Of a DNA stretch of 64,000 bases, positions 35,139 to 45,757 are shown piece by piece. The DNA comes from Candidatus Latescibacterota bacterium (GTDB lineage Bacteria; JAAXHH01), in contig JAJEAN010000001.1 in assembly GCA_022822725.1 (NCBI GenBank), positions 558,001 to 622,000 of the forward strand, written 5' to 3'. Below the pieces are notes generated by a model. That model did not search any database. It was not told the DNA's origin and saw nothing but the letters and a program-made list of their open reading frames with translations. The translations under genes and the position numbers were made by a program. Every line of letters starts with the position of its first letter. The stretch's first letter is position 1.

Positions 35139-38100
35139 ATGCCCCCCAACATTTTCCGTCGTTACGGTGTTTCCCTTTCTCTGTCTTTGGTCGCGCCGAT
35201 CGCCCTGGTCGCTTCGGTCATTCTGGTGATATTGATCTCGTGCGGTAAAGACAGTGGTACTAAGCCCACTCCGGTAAGCCCGCCTGCACCGGTAAGCCCG
35301 CCTACACCAGTTCAGCCCCCACCACCGGTTACTCCTCCACCGCCGGCTCCGCCCTTACCCATCCCGTCCCGGCTTACGATTACGCCTTCGTCCGTTACGT
35401 TTAACGCCATCGGCCAGACCAAACAATTGACGGTCGAGGTATTTGACCGGAACAACACACCTTTATCCGATGTCTAGATCATCTGGTCAGGTACCAGGGC
35501 GGGTGTTGTCTCCGTTAATAACTCGGGCCTGGTGAGAGCCCTGAAGAGCGGCACGGACCGTATCACGGCGACGACCCGTTCAGGCAACGCGTCCGCCAGC
35601 ATTGAGGCAACTGTTTCCCAGGTTCCGGAGGGTTTGAGCATCGAACCGGTTAAGACCACGTTTGACGCCATTGGCGATACGTTACAACTGGTCGCGCGAG
35701 TTATAGACCGGAACGACCACCCGATTGAAGGCGCTCCATTGTCCTGGTCGAGCAGTGACGAGACCGTCGTTATCGTAAACGAGCAGGGCCTGGTAACTGC
35801 AGTCAACAATGGAATGGCTGAGGTTCTGGCAAGATCGGGTGACTTCTCTGCAAGCGTCCAGATTGTGGTGTCTCAGGTAGCACACCGAATCGAAATCGAA
35901 CCAGGGTTGAGGATCGTTTCTCAGCCGGAGGAACGTACCCAGCTGACGGCTACCGTTCTGGATCGGAACGAACACCGGATCGGAGACGCGGCAGTGGCCT
36001 GGTCGAGCAGTGACGAGACCGTAGCGTCCGTAAGTGAACAGGGCCTGGTGACCGGGATATCGGAAGGTACGACTCAGATTACCGCTCGTTCAGGGAACGC
36101 AGCGGAGATAGTCACCATAATTGTCTTGATGCAGTCCGGGAACGCGGACCGGGACGCCCTGATCGTTTTCTACCACATCACCGGTGGTCCGGACTGGACG
36201 AACAGTACGAACTGGTTGAGCGAGGAACCCCTTAATGCCTGGTATGGTGTTGAAACCAGCCCCGAAGGGAAGGTGACCTGGTTACGGCTGCCTGAAAACA
36301 ACGTGACCGGTTCAATTCCGGCGGCATTGGGGCGACTTCAGCACTTGAGGTCCCTGCTCCTTGCATCCAACGGACTGATCGGACCCCTGCCCCGGGAGCT
36401 GGGGGATCTGGTTCATCTTGAACGGTTAGATCTGTTTGGGAACCAACTTTCCGGCGAGTTGCCCCGGGAGATCGGCCAAATGGCGGATTTGACAATATTG
36501 AGTCTCGCTTCAAACGAGTTGTCGGGATCGTTGCCTCCGGAACTTGGCAATATGGCGCATCTCGAATGGCTGGATTTGTCTGCGAACCGATTTACTGGCG
36601 AGTTGCCCCGGGAGATCGGCCAAATGGTGGAATTGAGATTATTGAATCTCGCTTCAAACGAGCTGACGGGATCGTTGCCTCCGGAACTTGGCAATATGGC
36701 GCATCTCGAATGGCTGGATCTGGCCGCAAACCGATTTACCGGCGAGCTGCCTCGTGAGATTGGTCAGCTGGCAAATCTGAGGGGGTTGACCGTTGCTTCG
36801 AACGAGTTAACCGGTCCGTTGCCTCAGGCTCTTGGCGATCTGGAGCACCTCGAAGAGTTGGATCTGAACTCGAACCGGTTTACCGGCGAGCTGCCTCGTG
36901 AGATTGGTCAGCTGGCGAATCTGAGGGGGTTGACCGTTGCTTCGAACGAGTTAACCGGTCCGTTGCCTCAGGCTCTTGACAACCTGGTCAACCTGAAAGG
37001 ACTGGACTTTCACTCAAACCAGTTGTCGGGGAGTATACCGTCGGAGCTTGGGGGACTGGTGAATCTTGAACGACTTACGCTATCCAGGAACCGGCTGACG
37101 GGAAGTATCCCTTCCAGTCTGGGAAAGCTTGTAGGCCTTGAACACCTGATTCTGGCCAGGAACCGGTTGACCGGTACCGTGCCGCCTTCGTTCGGCGATC
37201 TGATCAACTTGAAGATACTGAGTCTGGGAGAAAATGTGGAGATGGCCGGGATTTTGCCACAGTCCATTACAGGCTTGATGCTGGATGAACTGTATCTCGC
37301 CAACACGCGCCTTTGCGTTCCGGACAACCCCGAGTTCGAGTCCTGGCTGAATCAGATACAGAACCCTGACGGCGTAGAAGTCTGCAGTGGGTTTCTAACC
37401 AAGACCTCCGTGATCCTGGTCCAGGCCACACAGTCTTCCGATTTCTCCGTGCCCCTGGTAGCCGGGGAAGACGCGTTGCTGCGCGTATTCATCAAGGCCG
37501 AAACAGACATGGACGTGCCGATGCCTCCAGTCACGGCGCGGTTTTTTGTTCAAGGCAGCCAGGTATTTAGTGTGGAGATTCAATCCGAGGGGATGGCCAT
37601 TCCTCCAAATCTCGATCTGGGAACGCTTGAAACGTCTGCCAACACACTGATCCCTGGTAGCGTAATCCAGCCGAGCCTGGAGGTGGTCGTTGAGATCGAT
37701 CCTGAAAACTCGCTGGGGGATCTCGTGGACCTGGAAGATCGGTTCCCGATGACCGGGAGGCTGCCGGTCGACGTAAGAAAGGTGCCTTCGCTCGATCTTA
37801 CGCTGGTACCCTTTCTCTGGATGGATAACCCGGATCTGTACGCATCCGTCCCGGAGCGTATCGAAGGACTGACGGCCGAATCCGACCTGTTTCGGCTGAC
37901 CAGGGATGTCCTTCCAGTCGACAGATTCAGTCTTTCGATCCACGATCCGGTGTGGACGGCGAACCAGCCCGAAGGGTTTTCGGCGTTGGAGGACACGAAT
38001 CTGATCTATACCATGGAAGGCAAACGCGGACACTACATGGGGATCGTCAGTTTCGGCGGAGTGGCCCATTCACCGGGATTCGTAAGTGTCTCCTCACTTT

Positions 38101-38855
38101 CTCCTGATCTGGTTGCCCATGAGTTGGGCCACAACATGAGTCTGTTACACGCCCCGTGCGGAACCGGTATCGATTTAGATCCTGATTTTCCCTACGAGAA
38201 TGGGGAAATAGGCGTCTGGGGATATGATCTGTTTAACGATATCCCGGTTTATTCTTCCACTCCGGACCTGATGACCTATTGCGGCCCACCCTACTGGATC
38301 AGCGACTACAATTTCTCGAAGTCAGTAATCTACCGGGCGACCGAGGAATCAGGATCTGGCATGGCCTCGGCCTTCAGTTCACCAGCAAAAGGCCTGCTGG
38401 TCTGGGGAGGTATCGATGAAACGGGGGAACTCTTTCTCAGGCCGGCGTTTTCGGTATATGCCCAATCCAGCCTTCCCGACGCGCGGGGGCCGTACCGGGT
38501 TGAAGGGGTGGATGTCGACGGCAACACGCTGTTCGAGTTCGACTTTCCCATCGGAGTAATCGAGCACAGTGATGGCGGCGTGTTTGCCTTCATCGTACCG
38601 ATGCGCAGGGACTGGTCCAATCGGCTGGAACTGTTAGCGGTCTCGGGGCCCGAGGGGCACGCCGAACTGCATAGCGGGAGCGACCGGTCGGCAGTCCTGC
38701 TGCTTGATGAATCGACCGGAAAGGTTCGGGGTATCTTGCACGAATGGCTCGAGCCCGGGGAAACGGTTCAGGCAGCCCGCCGCAATCTACCGGGACCGGG
38801 ACTGACGGTCATTGAAAGTTCGGGAATCCCTGCTGTGACAGACTGGAACCGATGA
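35139..38855 (+). pseudogene. Big2/LRR/metzincin-type lipoprotein gene interrupted by an in-frame amber codon
   Basis: The frame runs from ATG 35139 to 38855 (about 1239 codons) and is broken only by TAG at 35475-35477. Order: lipoprotein signal ending LISC, Pro-rich spacer (PVSPPAPVSPP type, about residues 45-80), three Big2 immunoglobulin-like domains, 13-14 plant-type leucine-rich repeats of 24 residues (GSLPPELGNMAHLEWLDL type), and a C-terminal zinc protease-like domain with HELGHNMSLLH and a Met-turn candidate DLMTYC. The TAG sits inside Big2 domain 1 where domain 2 has Pro, and frame is preserved on both sides. It may be a recent nonsense mutation, a sequence error or suppressed. TAG ends normal genes in this window (628, 18275, 34951), so recoding is unlikely. 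If expressed, it would be a surface protease or adhesin. Confidence 0.85.
36738..36978 (+). repeat. 144-bp intragenic duplication in the LRR region
   Basis: The segment from about 36738 to 36834 recurs almost base for base 144 bp later (36882 to 36978), encoding the same two consecutive LRR units (GELPREIGQLANLRG and GPLPQAL). This shows recent unequal exchange within the LRR array. Confidence 0.85.
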
Positions 38856-39028
38856 TACCGAAGGGTTCTTCTCTTTCCGTTACAAAGGTGCACGACGCGC
38901 ACGGAATCCTTGACCCGGTCAGCTATATTGGCTTCCTTCATGGCAAGATATCGACCGCTGGCACATGCGATCTTGCAACAATCCGGTCAGCTGGTCGCGG
39001 ATCCCGGAAATCCAGTTCCTGAAAACCC

Positions 39029-42000
39029 ATGACCAACGACCTCTTCCATCCCGCCGTGGCCGCGTGGTTCGAGGACCGGTTCGACGAGCCGTCCGATATC
39101 CAGAAGCGCGCCTGGCCGGTCATCAAGCAGCGGCAAAGCACGCTGATCGCGGCGCCCACGGGTTCAGGCAAGACGCTGGCGGCCTTCCTGTCCTCCATCG
39201 ACGACCTGGTCCGGCAGGGCCAGTACGGCACGCTGCCGGAAGGCACGCAGATCGTCTACGTGTCCCCCCTGAAGGCCCTCAGCAACGACATCCACGCCAA
39301 CCTGCAGGTCCCGCTGAAGGGCATCCAGGCGATCCTGAAGGAGCGCGGCCGATCCGACGTCCCCATCCGCGTGGCGGTCCGCACGGGCGATACGCCCACG
39401 AGCGAGCGCGCCGCCATGACGAAACACCCGCCCCACATCCTGGTGACGACGCCCGAGAGCCTCTACCTGCTGCTCACGAGCGCGGGCGGCCGGCGTATCC
39501 TGCCGAACGTGCACACGCTCATCATTGACGAGATCCACGCGCTGGTGGGCAACAAGCGCGGATCGCACCTCGCCCTGTCGGTGGAGCGGCTGGAACGGCT
39601 TACCTCCGGTCCGCTTACGCGCATCGGCATATCGGCCACGCAGAAACCCATCGACCGGATCGCCCACTTCCTCACCGGCGCCGCCTATGACAAGGGCAAG
39701 GGCTGCAAGATCCTCAACGCCGGGCATCGGCGCAAACTCGAGCTGAAGATCGAAGTCCCCCGTTCCCCCCTCGGCGCCGTCATGTCGAACGAGGTGTGGG
39801 AGGAGGTGTATGAACGCCTCGAGGAACTCATCCTGCGGCACCGGACGACCCTGGTCTTCGTTACCACGCGTAGCATGTCGGAACGGCTGGCCCGTCACCT
39901 GAGCGAACGGCTGGGCACCGAAAACGTCACTTCCCACCACGGCAGCATGTCGAAGGAGCACCGGCATGACGCCGAGCAGCGGCTCAAAGCCGGCGCGCTT
40001 AAGGCCCTGGTGGCCACGGCTTCCCTGGAATTGGGCATCGACATCGGCGCCGTGGACCTCGTCTGCCAGATCGGCTCCCCCAAGGCGATCGCGACGCTCA
40101 TCCAGCGGGTGGGCCGGTCGGGCCACACGATTACGGGCACGCCGAAGGGCCGCCTTTTCCCCCTGACGCGGGACGAACTCGTGGAGGCGGCCGCGATCAT
40201 GGATTCGGTGCGGCGGGGCGAGCTGGACCGGATCATCATCCCCGAACAGCCGCTCGACGTGCTGGCCCAGCAGATCATCGCGGAGGTGGCCAACTGCGAT
40301 TTCAGCGAGGACGAACTGTACCACCTTGTGCGAAAGGCCTATCCCTACCGGAGTCTGTCCAGGGAGGAATTCGACGGCGTCGTGGCCATGCTGGACGAGG
40401 GCTATACGCCGCGCCGGGGCCGCAAGCACGCCTACATCCAGCGAGACCTGATGAACGGAACGGTCAGGGGTCGAAAGGGAGCCCGGATCAATGCCCTGGT
40501 GTCGGGCGGGACGATCCCGGACCAGTTCGACTACGACGTGATCATGGAGCCCACGGAGACGTTCATCGGCACGCTGAACGAGGACTTCGCCATCGAAAGC
40601 ACGGCCGGGGACATCGTGCAACTCGGGAACAACTCGTGGCGCATCCTGCGCGTGGAGAAGGGCAAGATCCGCGTGGAGGACGCCCAGGGCATGCCGCCCA
40701 CCATGCCTTTCTGGTTCGGCGAGGCGCCGGGAAGGACGGTCGAACTTTCCGCTTCCCTGTCGCGGCTGAGGGAAGAGGTCGCGAGCCGGATGGACGTGGG
40801 TGCCGGGACGCCGCACGGACGCGATAGCCGGGGGAAGCTCGACCCCGAATGGAAGCGGGAGGCCGAGGAATGGCTTATGGATTCCGCGGGCATATCCCAC
40901 GTGGCGGCGACGCAGATCGCGGAGTACCTGGGCGCGGCCAAGGCGGCCCTCGGTGTGATCCCCTCCCAGAAGGACCTCGTAGCGGAGCGGTTCTTCGACG
41001 AGGCCGGCGACATGCATCTCGTGCTCCACAGTCCCTTCGGAAGCCGGGTCAACCGGGCCTGGGGACTGGCCCTGCGCAAGCGGTTCTGCCGGACCTTCAA
41101 CTTCGAGCTGCAGGCCGCGGCGAACGAGGATTCCATCATCCTGTCCCTGGGCGCCACGCACAGCTTCCCCCTGGACGACGTCTTCAGCTATCTCAACGCC
41201 AAGTCGGTCCGGGAGGTCCTGGTCCAGGCCCTCCTCGACGCGCCCATGTTCGAGGTGCGCTGGCGCTGGAACGCGTCGACCGCCCTGGCCGTGCTGCGGC
41301 GCAGGGGCGGGGACCGGGTGCCGCCACAGATACAGCGGTCCGTCGCCGAGGACCTGATCGCCCAGGTATTCCCCGACCAGATCGCATGCCTGGAGAACAT
41401 CGCGGGCGACAGGGAGGTGCCGGACCATCCCCTGGTCAGCCAGACGATAGAGGACTGCCTGCACGAGGCCATGGACGTCGATACGCTGGAATCGGTCCTT
41501 AAGATGATGAAAGCGGGGGAAATGAACGTGCACGCGCGGGACCTGCGCGAGCCCTCGCCCATGGCCGAGGAGATCCTCAACGCGCGGCCCTACGCCTTCC
41601 TGGACGACGCGCCCCTCGAGGAGCGGCGGACAAACGCCGTCCGGAACCGCCGCTGGCTCGACCCCGCGGTCGCCGGCGACCTGGGACGCCTGGACCCCGA
41701 GGCCATCGACACCGTGCGAAGCGACGCCTGGCCGGAGGTGCGGAGTCCGGACGAACTCCACGACGCCCTGGTGCTCGCGGGGTATGTCACGGAAGAAGAA
41801 GGGCGAAAGGGCGATCAGTTCGGGAGCTGGACGGAATACTACGCCGTTCTGGAAGGCGACCGCCGGGCCGCCACGCTCGTGACGGAGGGCGGAAAGCGCC
41901 TGTGGACGCCCTTGGAACGGCGCATCCATTTCGAGCGGGTGCATCCGCGGGGAAAGTTCGAGCCGTCGGAGGATTTCCCGGACGATGTGAGAGGCAACCT

Positions 42001-43585
42001 GGAGAAGGGGTTTCAGGCCGCGGCCAGGCAGGCCGGCGTGTCCTCGACGGACGCCTCCGCGGCGGACGCAACCTCGGCGGACGCATCCGCGACTGACGCA
42101 ACTTCCACTGACGGGTCTGTCACTGGCGCCTCCGCGACAGAAGCGTACGCGCTGGAGGCGTACGCGCTGGTGGAACTGATACGGGGAAGGCTGGAGACGC
42201 TGGGTCCGGTCACAGCGGCCGGCCTGGCCGGGTCCATCGACCTGCCGGTCGGCACGGTCGATCAGGCGCTGATCTCACTCGAGCGGGAGGGTTTTGTCTT
42301 CAGGGGACAGTTCTCGCCGGACGCGGACACGCTGGAATGGTGCGAGCGCCGGCTGCTGGCGCGGATCCACCGCTTCACGATCACCAGGCTGCGCCGCGAG
42401 ATCCAGCCCGTTTCACCCGCCGACTTCATGCAGTTCCTCTTCACCTGGCATCACCTGGCGCCCGACACCCGGCTGAAGGGGGCCGACGCCGTGACGGCCG
42501 TGCTGCGCATGCTGGAAGGCGTGGAAGCGTCGGCCGCGGCCTGGGAAAGCGAGATCCTGCCGTCCCGCATCACCGATTACGACTACGCCTGGCTCGACAA
42601 CCTGTGCCTTTCCGGCAAGTACGCCTGGGGACGGCTCCGTCCCCACCGGTCGAACGGCGAGAACGGAAAGACGGCCGGTCCGATCCGGTCGACGCCCATC
42701 GCCATCGTGGACCGCATGAACCGCTCGCTGTGGATGTCCCTGAGCGGTGTGACCGGTGACGAGGACCTGGCGTTGTCCACCTATGCGAAAACAGTGCTGG
42801 ACCTGATGGCCCGGCAGGGCGCGGTGTTTTTCGACGATATCGCGTCGCAGTCCGGACTTCTTCGGACCCATGCCGAGGAAGCTGTAGCGGAGCTGGTTTC
42901 AGCGGGGATGGCGACGTCGGACAGCTTCGCAGGGCTACGGGCCCTGCTGGTGCCGTCGCGCCAGAAGGAATCCCGACGGGGTCGGGGCCGCGGCAACCCC
43001 TTCGACCTGTCGACGGCGGGACGGTGGGGCCTGACGTCCCGCGTACCGGCGGAAGGCGACCCGGAAGAGGACCTCGAGGCCTATGCCCGCGTCGCGCTCG
43101 CCAGGTACGGCGTCGTGTTCCGCCGCCTGACGGAACGGGAGAACACCTCGCCGCCGTGGCGGGACCTCGTGCGGGTGCTGCGGCGAATGGAAGCCCGGGG
43201 CGAAATCCGCGGCGGCCGGTTTGTGAACGGCGTCTGGGGCGAGCAGTACGCCCTGGGTGAAGCCGTGACCCTGCTGCGCAGCATCCGGCGCAAGGAGAAA
43301 CAGGGTACGCTCGTGGCCATCAGCGCCTCCGACCCCCTGAATCTGGTCGGCATAATCACGCCCGGACGGCGCGTCCCCGGCATCACGACCAACCGGATCC
43401 TCTACCGGGACGGTGAACCGATCCTGATCATGGAAGGCGGCGAAATCAGGGAGACGTCCCCGGTGGCGGCCGAAGATCAGTGGGCGTTGCGGCAGGAGCT
43501 GGTCAAGCGGGAGTTCCCGCCGAAGCTCAAGGCCTATCTGAGCGGCCGGCGCCCGCGTGAAAAGGCCGCCGCGCAACGGTCATGA
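39029..43585 (+). CDS. lhr: Lhr-family ATP-dependent DNA/RNA helicase
   Basis: The 1518-residue protein is close to full-length E. coli Lhr (about 1540). Walker A APTGSGKT (42-49), Walker [13 protein letters not shown] (about 170), motif [10 protein letters not shown], motif VI with QRVGRSGH, then the Lhr winged-helix and beta-barrel core and the long C-terminal extension. Lhr is a 3'-5' translocating helicase linked to DNA repair; the C-terminal half of long Lhr has been tied to uracil-DNA glycosylase activity. A linker of about 45 residues (about 1002-1047) is a degenerate repeat of Thr/Ser-Asp-Ala, absent from typical Lhr. The gene has no close same-strand partner. Confidence 0.94.
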   Translation: MTNDLFHPAVAAWFEDRFDEPSDIQKRAWPVIKQRQSTLIAAPTGSGKTLAAFLSSIDDLVRQGQYGTLPEGTQIVYVSPLKALSNDIHANLQVPLKGIQAILKERGRSDVPIRVAVRTGDTPTSERAAMTKHPPHILVTTPESLYLLLTSAGGRRILPNVHTLIIDEIHALVGNKRGSHLALSVERLERLTSGPLTRIGISATQKPIDRIAHFLTGAAYDKGKGCKILNAGHRRKLELKIEVPRSPLGAVMSNEVWEEVYERLEELILRHRTTLVFVTTRSMSERLARHLSERLGTENVTSHHGSMSKEHRHDAEQRLKAGALKALVATASLELGIDIGAVDLVCQIGSPKAIATLIQRVGRSGHTITGTPKGRLFPLTRDELVEAAAIMDSVRRGELDRIIIPEQPLDVLAQQIIAEVANCDFSEDELYHLVRKAYPYRSLSREEFDGVVAMLDEGYTPRRGRKHAYIQRDLMNGTVRGRKGARINALVSGGTIPDQFDYDVIMEPTETFIGTLNEDFAIESTAGDIVQLGNNSWRILRVEKGKIRVEDAQGMPPTMPFWFGEAPGRTVELSASLSRLREEVASRMDVGAGTPHGRDSRGKLDPEWKREAEEWLMDSAGISHVAATQIAEYLGAAKAALGVIPSQKDLVAERFFDEAGDMHLVLHSPFGSRVNRAWGLALRKRFCRTFNFELQAAANEDSIILSLGATHSFPLDDVFSYLNAKSVREVLVQALLDAPMFEVRWRWNASTALAVLRRRGGDRVPPQIQRSVAEDLIAQVFPDQIACLENIAGDREVPDHPLVSQTIEDCLHEAMDVDTLESVLKMMKAGEMNVHARDLREPSPMAEEILNARPYAFLDDAPLEERRTNAVRNRRWLDPAVAGDLGRLDPEAIDTVRSDAWPEVRSPDELHDALVLAGYVTEEEGRKGDQFGSWTEYYAVLEGDRRAATLVTEGGKRLWTPLERRIHFERVHPRGKFEPSEDFPDDVRGNLEKGFQAAARQAGVSSTDASAADATSADASATDATSTDGSVTGASATEAYALEAYALVELIRGRLETLGPVTAAGLAGSIDLPVGTVDQALISLEREGFVFRGQFSPDADTLEWCERRLLARIHRFTITRLRREIQPVSPADFMQFLFTWHHLAPDTRLKGADAVTAVLRMLEGVEASAAAWESEILPSRITDYDYAWLDNLCLSGKYAWGRLRPHRSNGENGKTAGPIRSTPIAIVDRMNRSLWMSLSGVTGDEDLALSTYAKTVLDLMARQGAVFFDDIASQSGLLRTHAEEAVAELVSAGMATSDSFAGLRALLVPSRQKESRRGRGRGNPFDLSTAGRWGLTSRVPAEGDPEEDLEAYARVALARYGVVFRRLTERENTSPPWRDLVRVLRRMEARGEIRGGRFVNGVWGEQYALGEAVTLLRSIRRKEKQGTLVAISASDPLNLVGIITPGRRVPGITTNRILYRDGEPILIMEGGEIRETSPVAAEDQWALRQELVKREFPPKLKAYLSGRRPREKAAAQRS
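42046..42171 (+). repeat. In-frame degenerate repeat encoding an Ala/Asp/Ser/Thr linker in lhr
   Basis: Units of 12-15 bp with GACGCMWCCKCG-like sequence, then two copies of GCGTACGCGCTGGAGG-like sequence, occupy about 42046-42171. They encode roughly eight TDAS/ADATS steps and then EAYAL twice, all in frame. Confidence 0.8.
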
Positions 43586-43632
43586 AATGATGACGCTTTC
43601 ATAGACAGCTCGACCCGTCCAGGACGGCAAGC

Positions 43633-44268
43633 ATGAAGCAGATTGCAATTCTCCTGCTGACCGTCGGGGTCTCGCTGCCGTCCGCCGGCAGGAGTTTCGC
43701 CCAGGTCGAGGAAAAGCGCATGTCGATCAGTCTGGGCGGCGGGAGGAGCATCCCCACAGGCGGTTTCGCCGACGGCAAATCAACGGGATCGCTGTTCCTC
43801 CTGGGCGTTACCGTACGTGTCTCCAGGTCTGTTCATCTCGCCTTCAATGGCTATGACAATCTCTTTTCCGTAGCGCGCGGCCAGCACGACCGGGACCGTC
43901 TGAGCGACGAAGTGCTGCAGACACTCGGACCGCACGTGGATGCCAATGTAAGCCTGGAAGGCGCCAACTTCGGATTGATGTTGAAAAATGCCACTTCCCC
44001 CGCGAGGTTTTACGGCGTGGGCGGCATCGGCTACTCCAGGGTAATCGACCGGTTCTTCGGTACCGTTGACGGTACGAAGCTGACCGTGTTCGGCACAGAA
44101 TCCTCTTTCAGCGTGCTCCTCGGCGGCGGCGTGCATGTTCCGGTGACGCCTGTGGTCGGACTGGCGCTGGACGTCCGGTACATTCGCGCCTTCAATAACC
44201 GGAACGTCCAATGGATTCCGGTAGCCCTGTCCATCGTATTTGATTTCTGGAAGGTAAAACCAGGTTAG
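43633..44268 (+). CDS. Outer-membrane beta-barrel protein
   Basis: The 211-residue protein has a signal peptide (MKQIAILLLTVGVSLPSAG, cut near SFA-QVE). Alternating-residue strands with Gly and aromatic ends (ISLGGGRSIPTGGFADG, GLALDVRYIRAFNN, WIPVALSIVFDFW) and a C-terminal strand fit an eight-stranded OmpW/OmpA-like barrel. Function unknown. It lies 47 bp after lhr but is probably independent. Confidence 0.8.
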   Translation: MKQIAILLLTVGVSLPSAGRSFAQVEEKRMSISLGGGRSIPTGGFADGKSTGSLFLLGVTVRVSRSVHLAFNGYDNLFSVARGQHDRDRLSDEVLQTLGPHVDANVSLEGANFGLMLKNATSPARFYGVGGIGYSRVIDRFFGTVDGTKLTVFGTESSFSVLLGGGVHVPVTPVVGLALDVRYIRAFNNRNVQWIPVALSIVFDFWKVKPG

Positions 44269-44345
44269 ACGGTTCTTTTGTGCCGGACCACCAGCCTTGC
44301 CGGACCACCAGACCGGCCGGACCTTCGAAACCGAAGGCGGCTTCT

Positions 44346-45455
44346 TCAACCCAGTGCCTTCAATGCCCCCAATAACTCCGCGGGCGAGGCCGTTCCTGTG
44401 ACCCCCAGCTGACGGACGGTGACCGAGGCCGCCAGGTTGCCGACCAGGCCCGCCTCCATGGGCGTCGCGCCGGCGGCCAGCGAGGCCACGATCCCGGCCG
44501 TTACGCTGTCTCCGGCGCCGACGGTGTCCACAGGCCCTGGAACGCGTACCCCGGGCACATGCCGGCAGCCTTCGCCGTCGATCAGCAGCAGGCCGTCCGC
44601 GCCGAGGGTGACGTAGACCGGCCGCGTCGGAATTTCGCCGGCAACAGTTCCCGATTCGAAGAGCGCCCGGCCGGATCGTCCGGCCTCGTCCCTGGAAGAG
44701 AACGGGTCCCGGCATCCGGCACCATCACGTCCGGACATATCGTCCGCGCCTTCCCTGCCGAACGTCCGAATTTCCGCGGCTCCGCGCATCTCGTCCCGGT
44801 TGCCCTTGCGGATGACGTGGCGGAAATCGCCGATGCGTTCGCGCGAATCCACCAGGATGACCTTGTCGGGACAGGTCCGACCCAGGGCGCAGACCGCTTC
44901 CCGGACCCGGTCCGTGACCACCCCGGTATTGCGCTGCCCCACCTGGTCCAGGACGGCCACGCCGTCCACCCGGTGCGCCATGTCTCCCAGGAATCCGACC
45001 AACCGGTCCTCCAGGTCCCGTGGCGTGGGCGTCCGGTTCTGTATGTCGATGCGGTTTAATTCCCGTTCTCCACCCGGCTCCCTGTGCATGGGCTTGATGT
45101 AGGTGGGCGTGTACCGGTCCGGGGATTCGAACAGTCCGTCGAGGCGGACTCCCATGGCCGCCAGTCCCTGCCTGAGCTCATACCCTTCGCCGTCGTCGCC
45201 CGTGACCCCCACGGCGAGCAGGTGCCCGGCCCCCAGGGCGCGCAGGTTGGCCATGACCGTGCCCGCGGCACCGGGCATGCACCGCCGGGCCACGACCTGG
45301 CGCGCGGCCAGCCCCGTCTCCAGGGACGGTTCGTCCAGCGCCGGATCGAGGACCAGGTACTTGTCCAGGAAGAAGTCGCCGACGACCATGATGGAAAGGC
45401 CGGAGAAGCGGGACAGCAGGCTTTCGAGGCGGTGGGGCGTCATCATGGGCGGCAC
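44346..45455 (-). CDS. PfkB-family carbohydrate kinase (RfaE/HldE-kinase-like)
   Basis: The 369-residue kinase has N-terminal VVGDFFLDKY, the sugar-site region GAAGTVMANLRALGAG, and the ATP/anion-hole motif GPVDTVGAGDSVTAGI near residue 318 with the catalytic Asp. The N-terminal DxxLDKY and RxxPGAA-like segments resemble the heptose kinase domain of RfaE/HldE, but the substrate is not certain. An extra segment of about 45 residues (about 230-278), rich in Gly, Arg and Asp, interrupts the fold before PVYVTLGADG. The start is within MPPMM; ATG 45446 or 45443 are alternatives. Confidence 0.88.
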   Translation of the reverse strand: MPPMMTPHRLESLLSRFSGLSIMVVGDFFLDKYLVLDPALDEPSLETGLAARQVVARRCMPGAAGTVMANLRALGAGHLLAVGVTGDDGEGYELRQGLAAMGVRLDGLFESPDRYTPTYIKPMHREPGGERELNRIDIQNRTPTPRDLEDRLVGFLGDMAHRVDGVAVLDQVGQRNTGVVTDRVREAVCALGRTCPDKVILVDSRERIGDFRHVIRKGNRDEMRGAAEIRTFGREGADDMSGRDGAGCRDPFSSRDEAGRSGRALFESGTVAGEIPTRPVYVTLGADGLLLIDGEGCRHVPGVRVPGPVDTVGAGDSVTAGIVASLAAGATPMEAGLVGNLAASVTVRQLGVTGTASPAELLGALKALG

Positions 45456-45757
45456 TACGTTCGGGAATGCGAAACCAGCTACCTTCCAGTCCCATGAAAT
45501 GTATGATCCCGCGGACGTAAATCAAAGTATTTACTGTAAATAAACAATCTCGGCAGGGTGCTTTTCCTTGATTTTCGGGCTGCGGAAGTGTACTTTCGTG
45601 GACTGGAACGGACTTCGATTTTCTCACACTGCCCAGGACTTCAAATCACATTCGCAGTAATGAAGCCTTGCAGGTGCATCCACTTTCTTGATATATGACC
45701 GGACCCGTTCAACCCGCGCGGCAGCAATCCCCACAGCATGGTTCCAAAGGGAGTTAC
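45456..45757. other. Divergent promoter region of pfkB-like gene and ABC operon
   Basis: This 302-bp gap contains the inverted repeat TATTTA-CTG-TAAATA (45528-45542) in an AT-rich patch, a plausible operator for either gene. No gene, tRNA or terminator is seen. The frame from ATG 45695 continuous with the ABC gene is not needed, because 45758 has AAGGGAG upstream. Confidence 0.4.

Noticed and set aside
35475-35477. TAG as a recoded codon (pyrrolysine or alternative code)
   Set aside because: TAG terminates several other genes here, the aligned position in the sister Big2 domain is Pro, and no pyl genes are visible in the window.
39164-41944. Very long open frame antisense to lhr (over 900 codons)
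   Set aside because: High-GC third-position bias in lhr opens the opposite frame. Its translation is Arg/Gly/His-rich without domains, while the sense frame is a complete Lhr.
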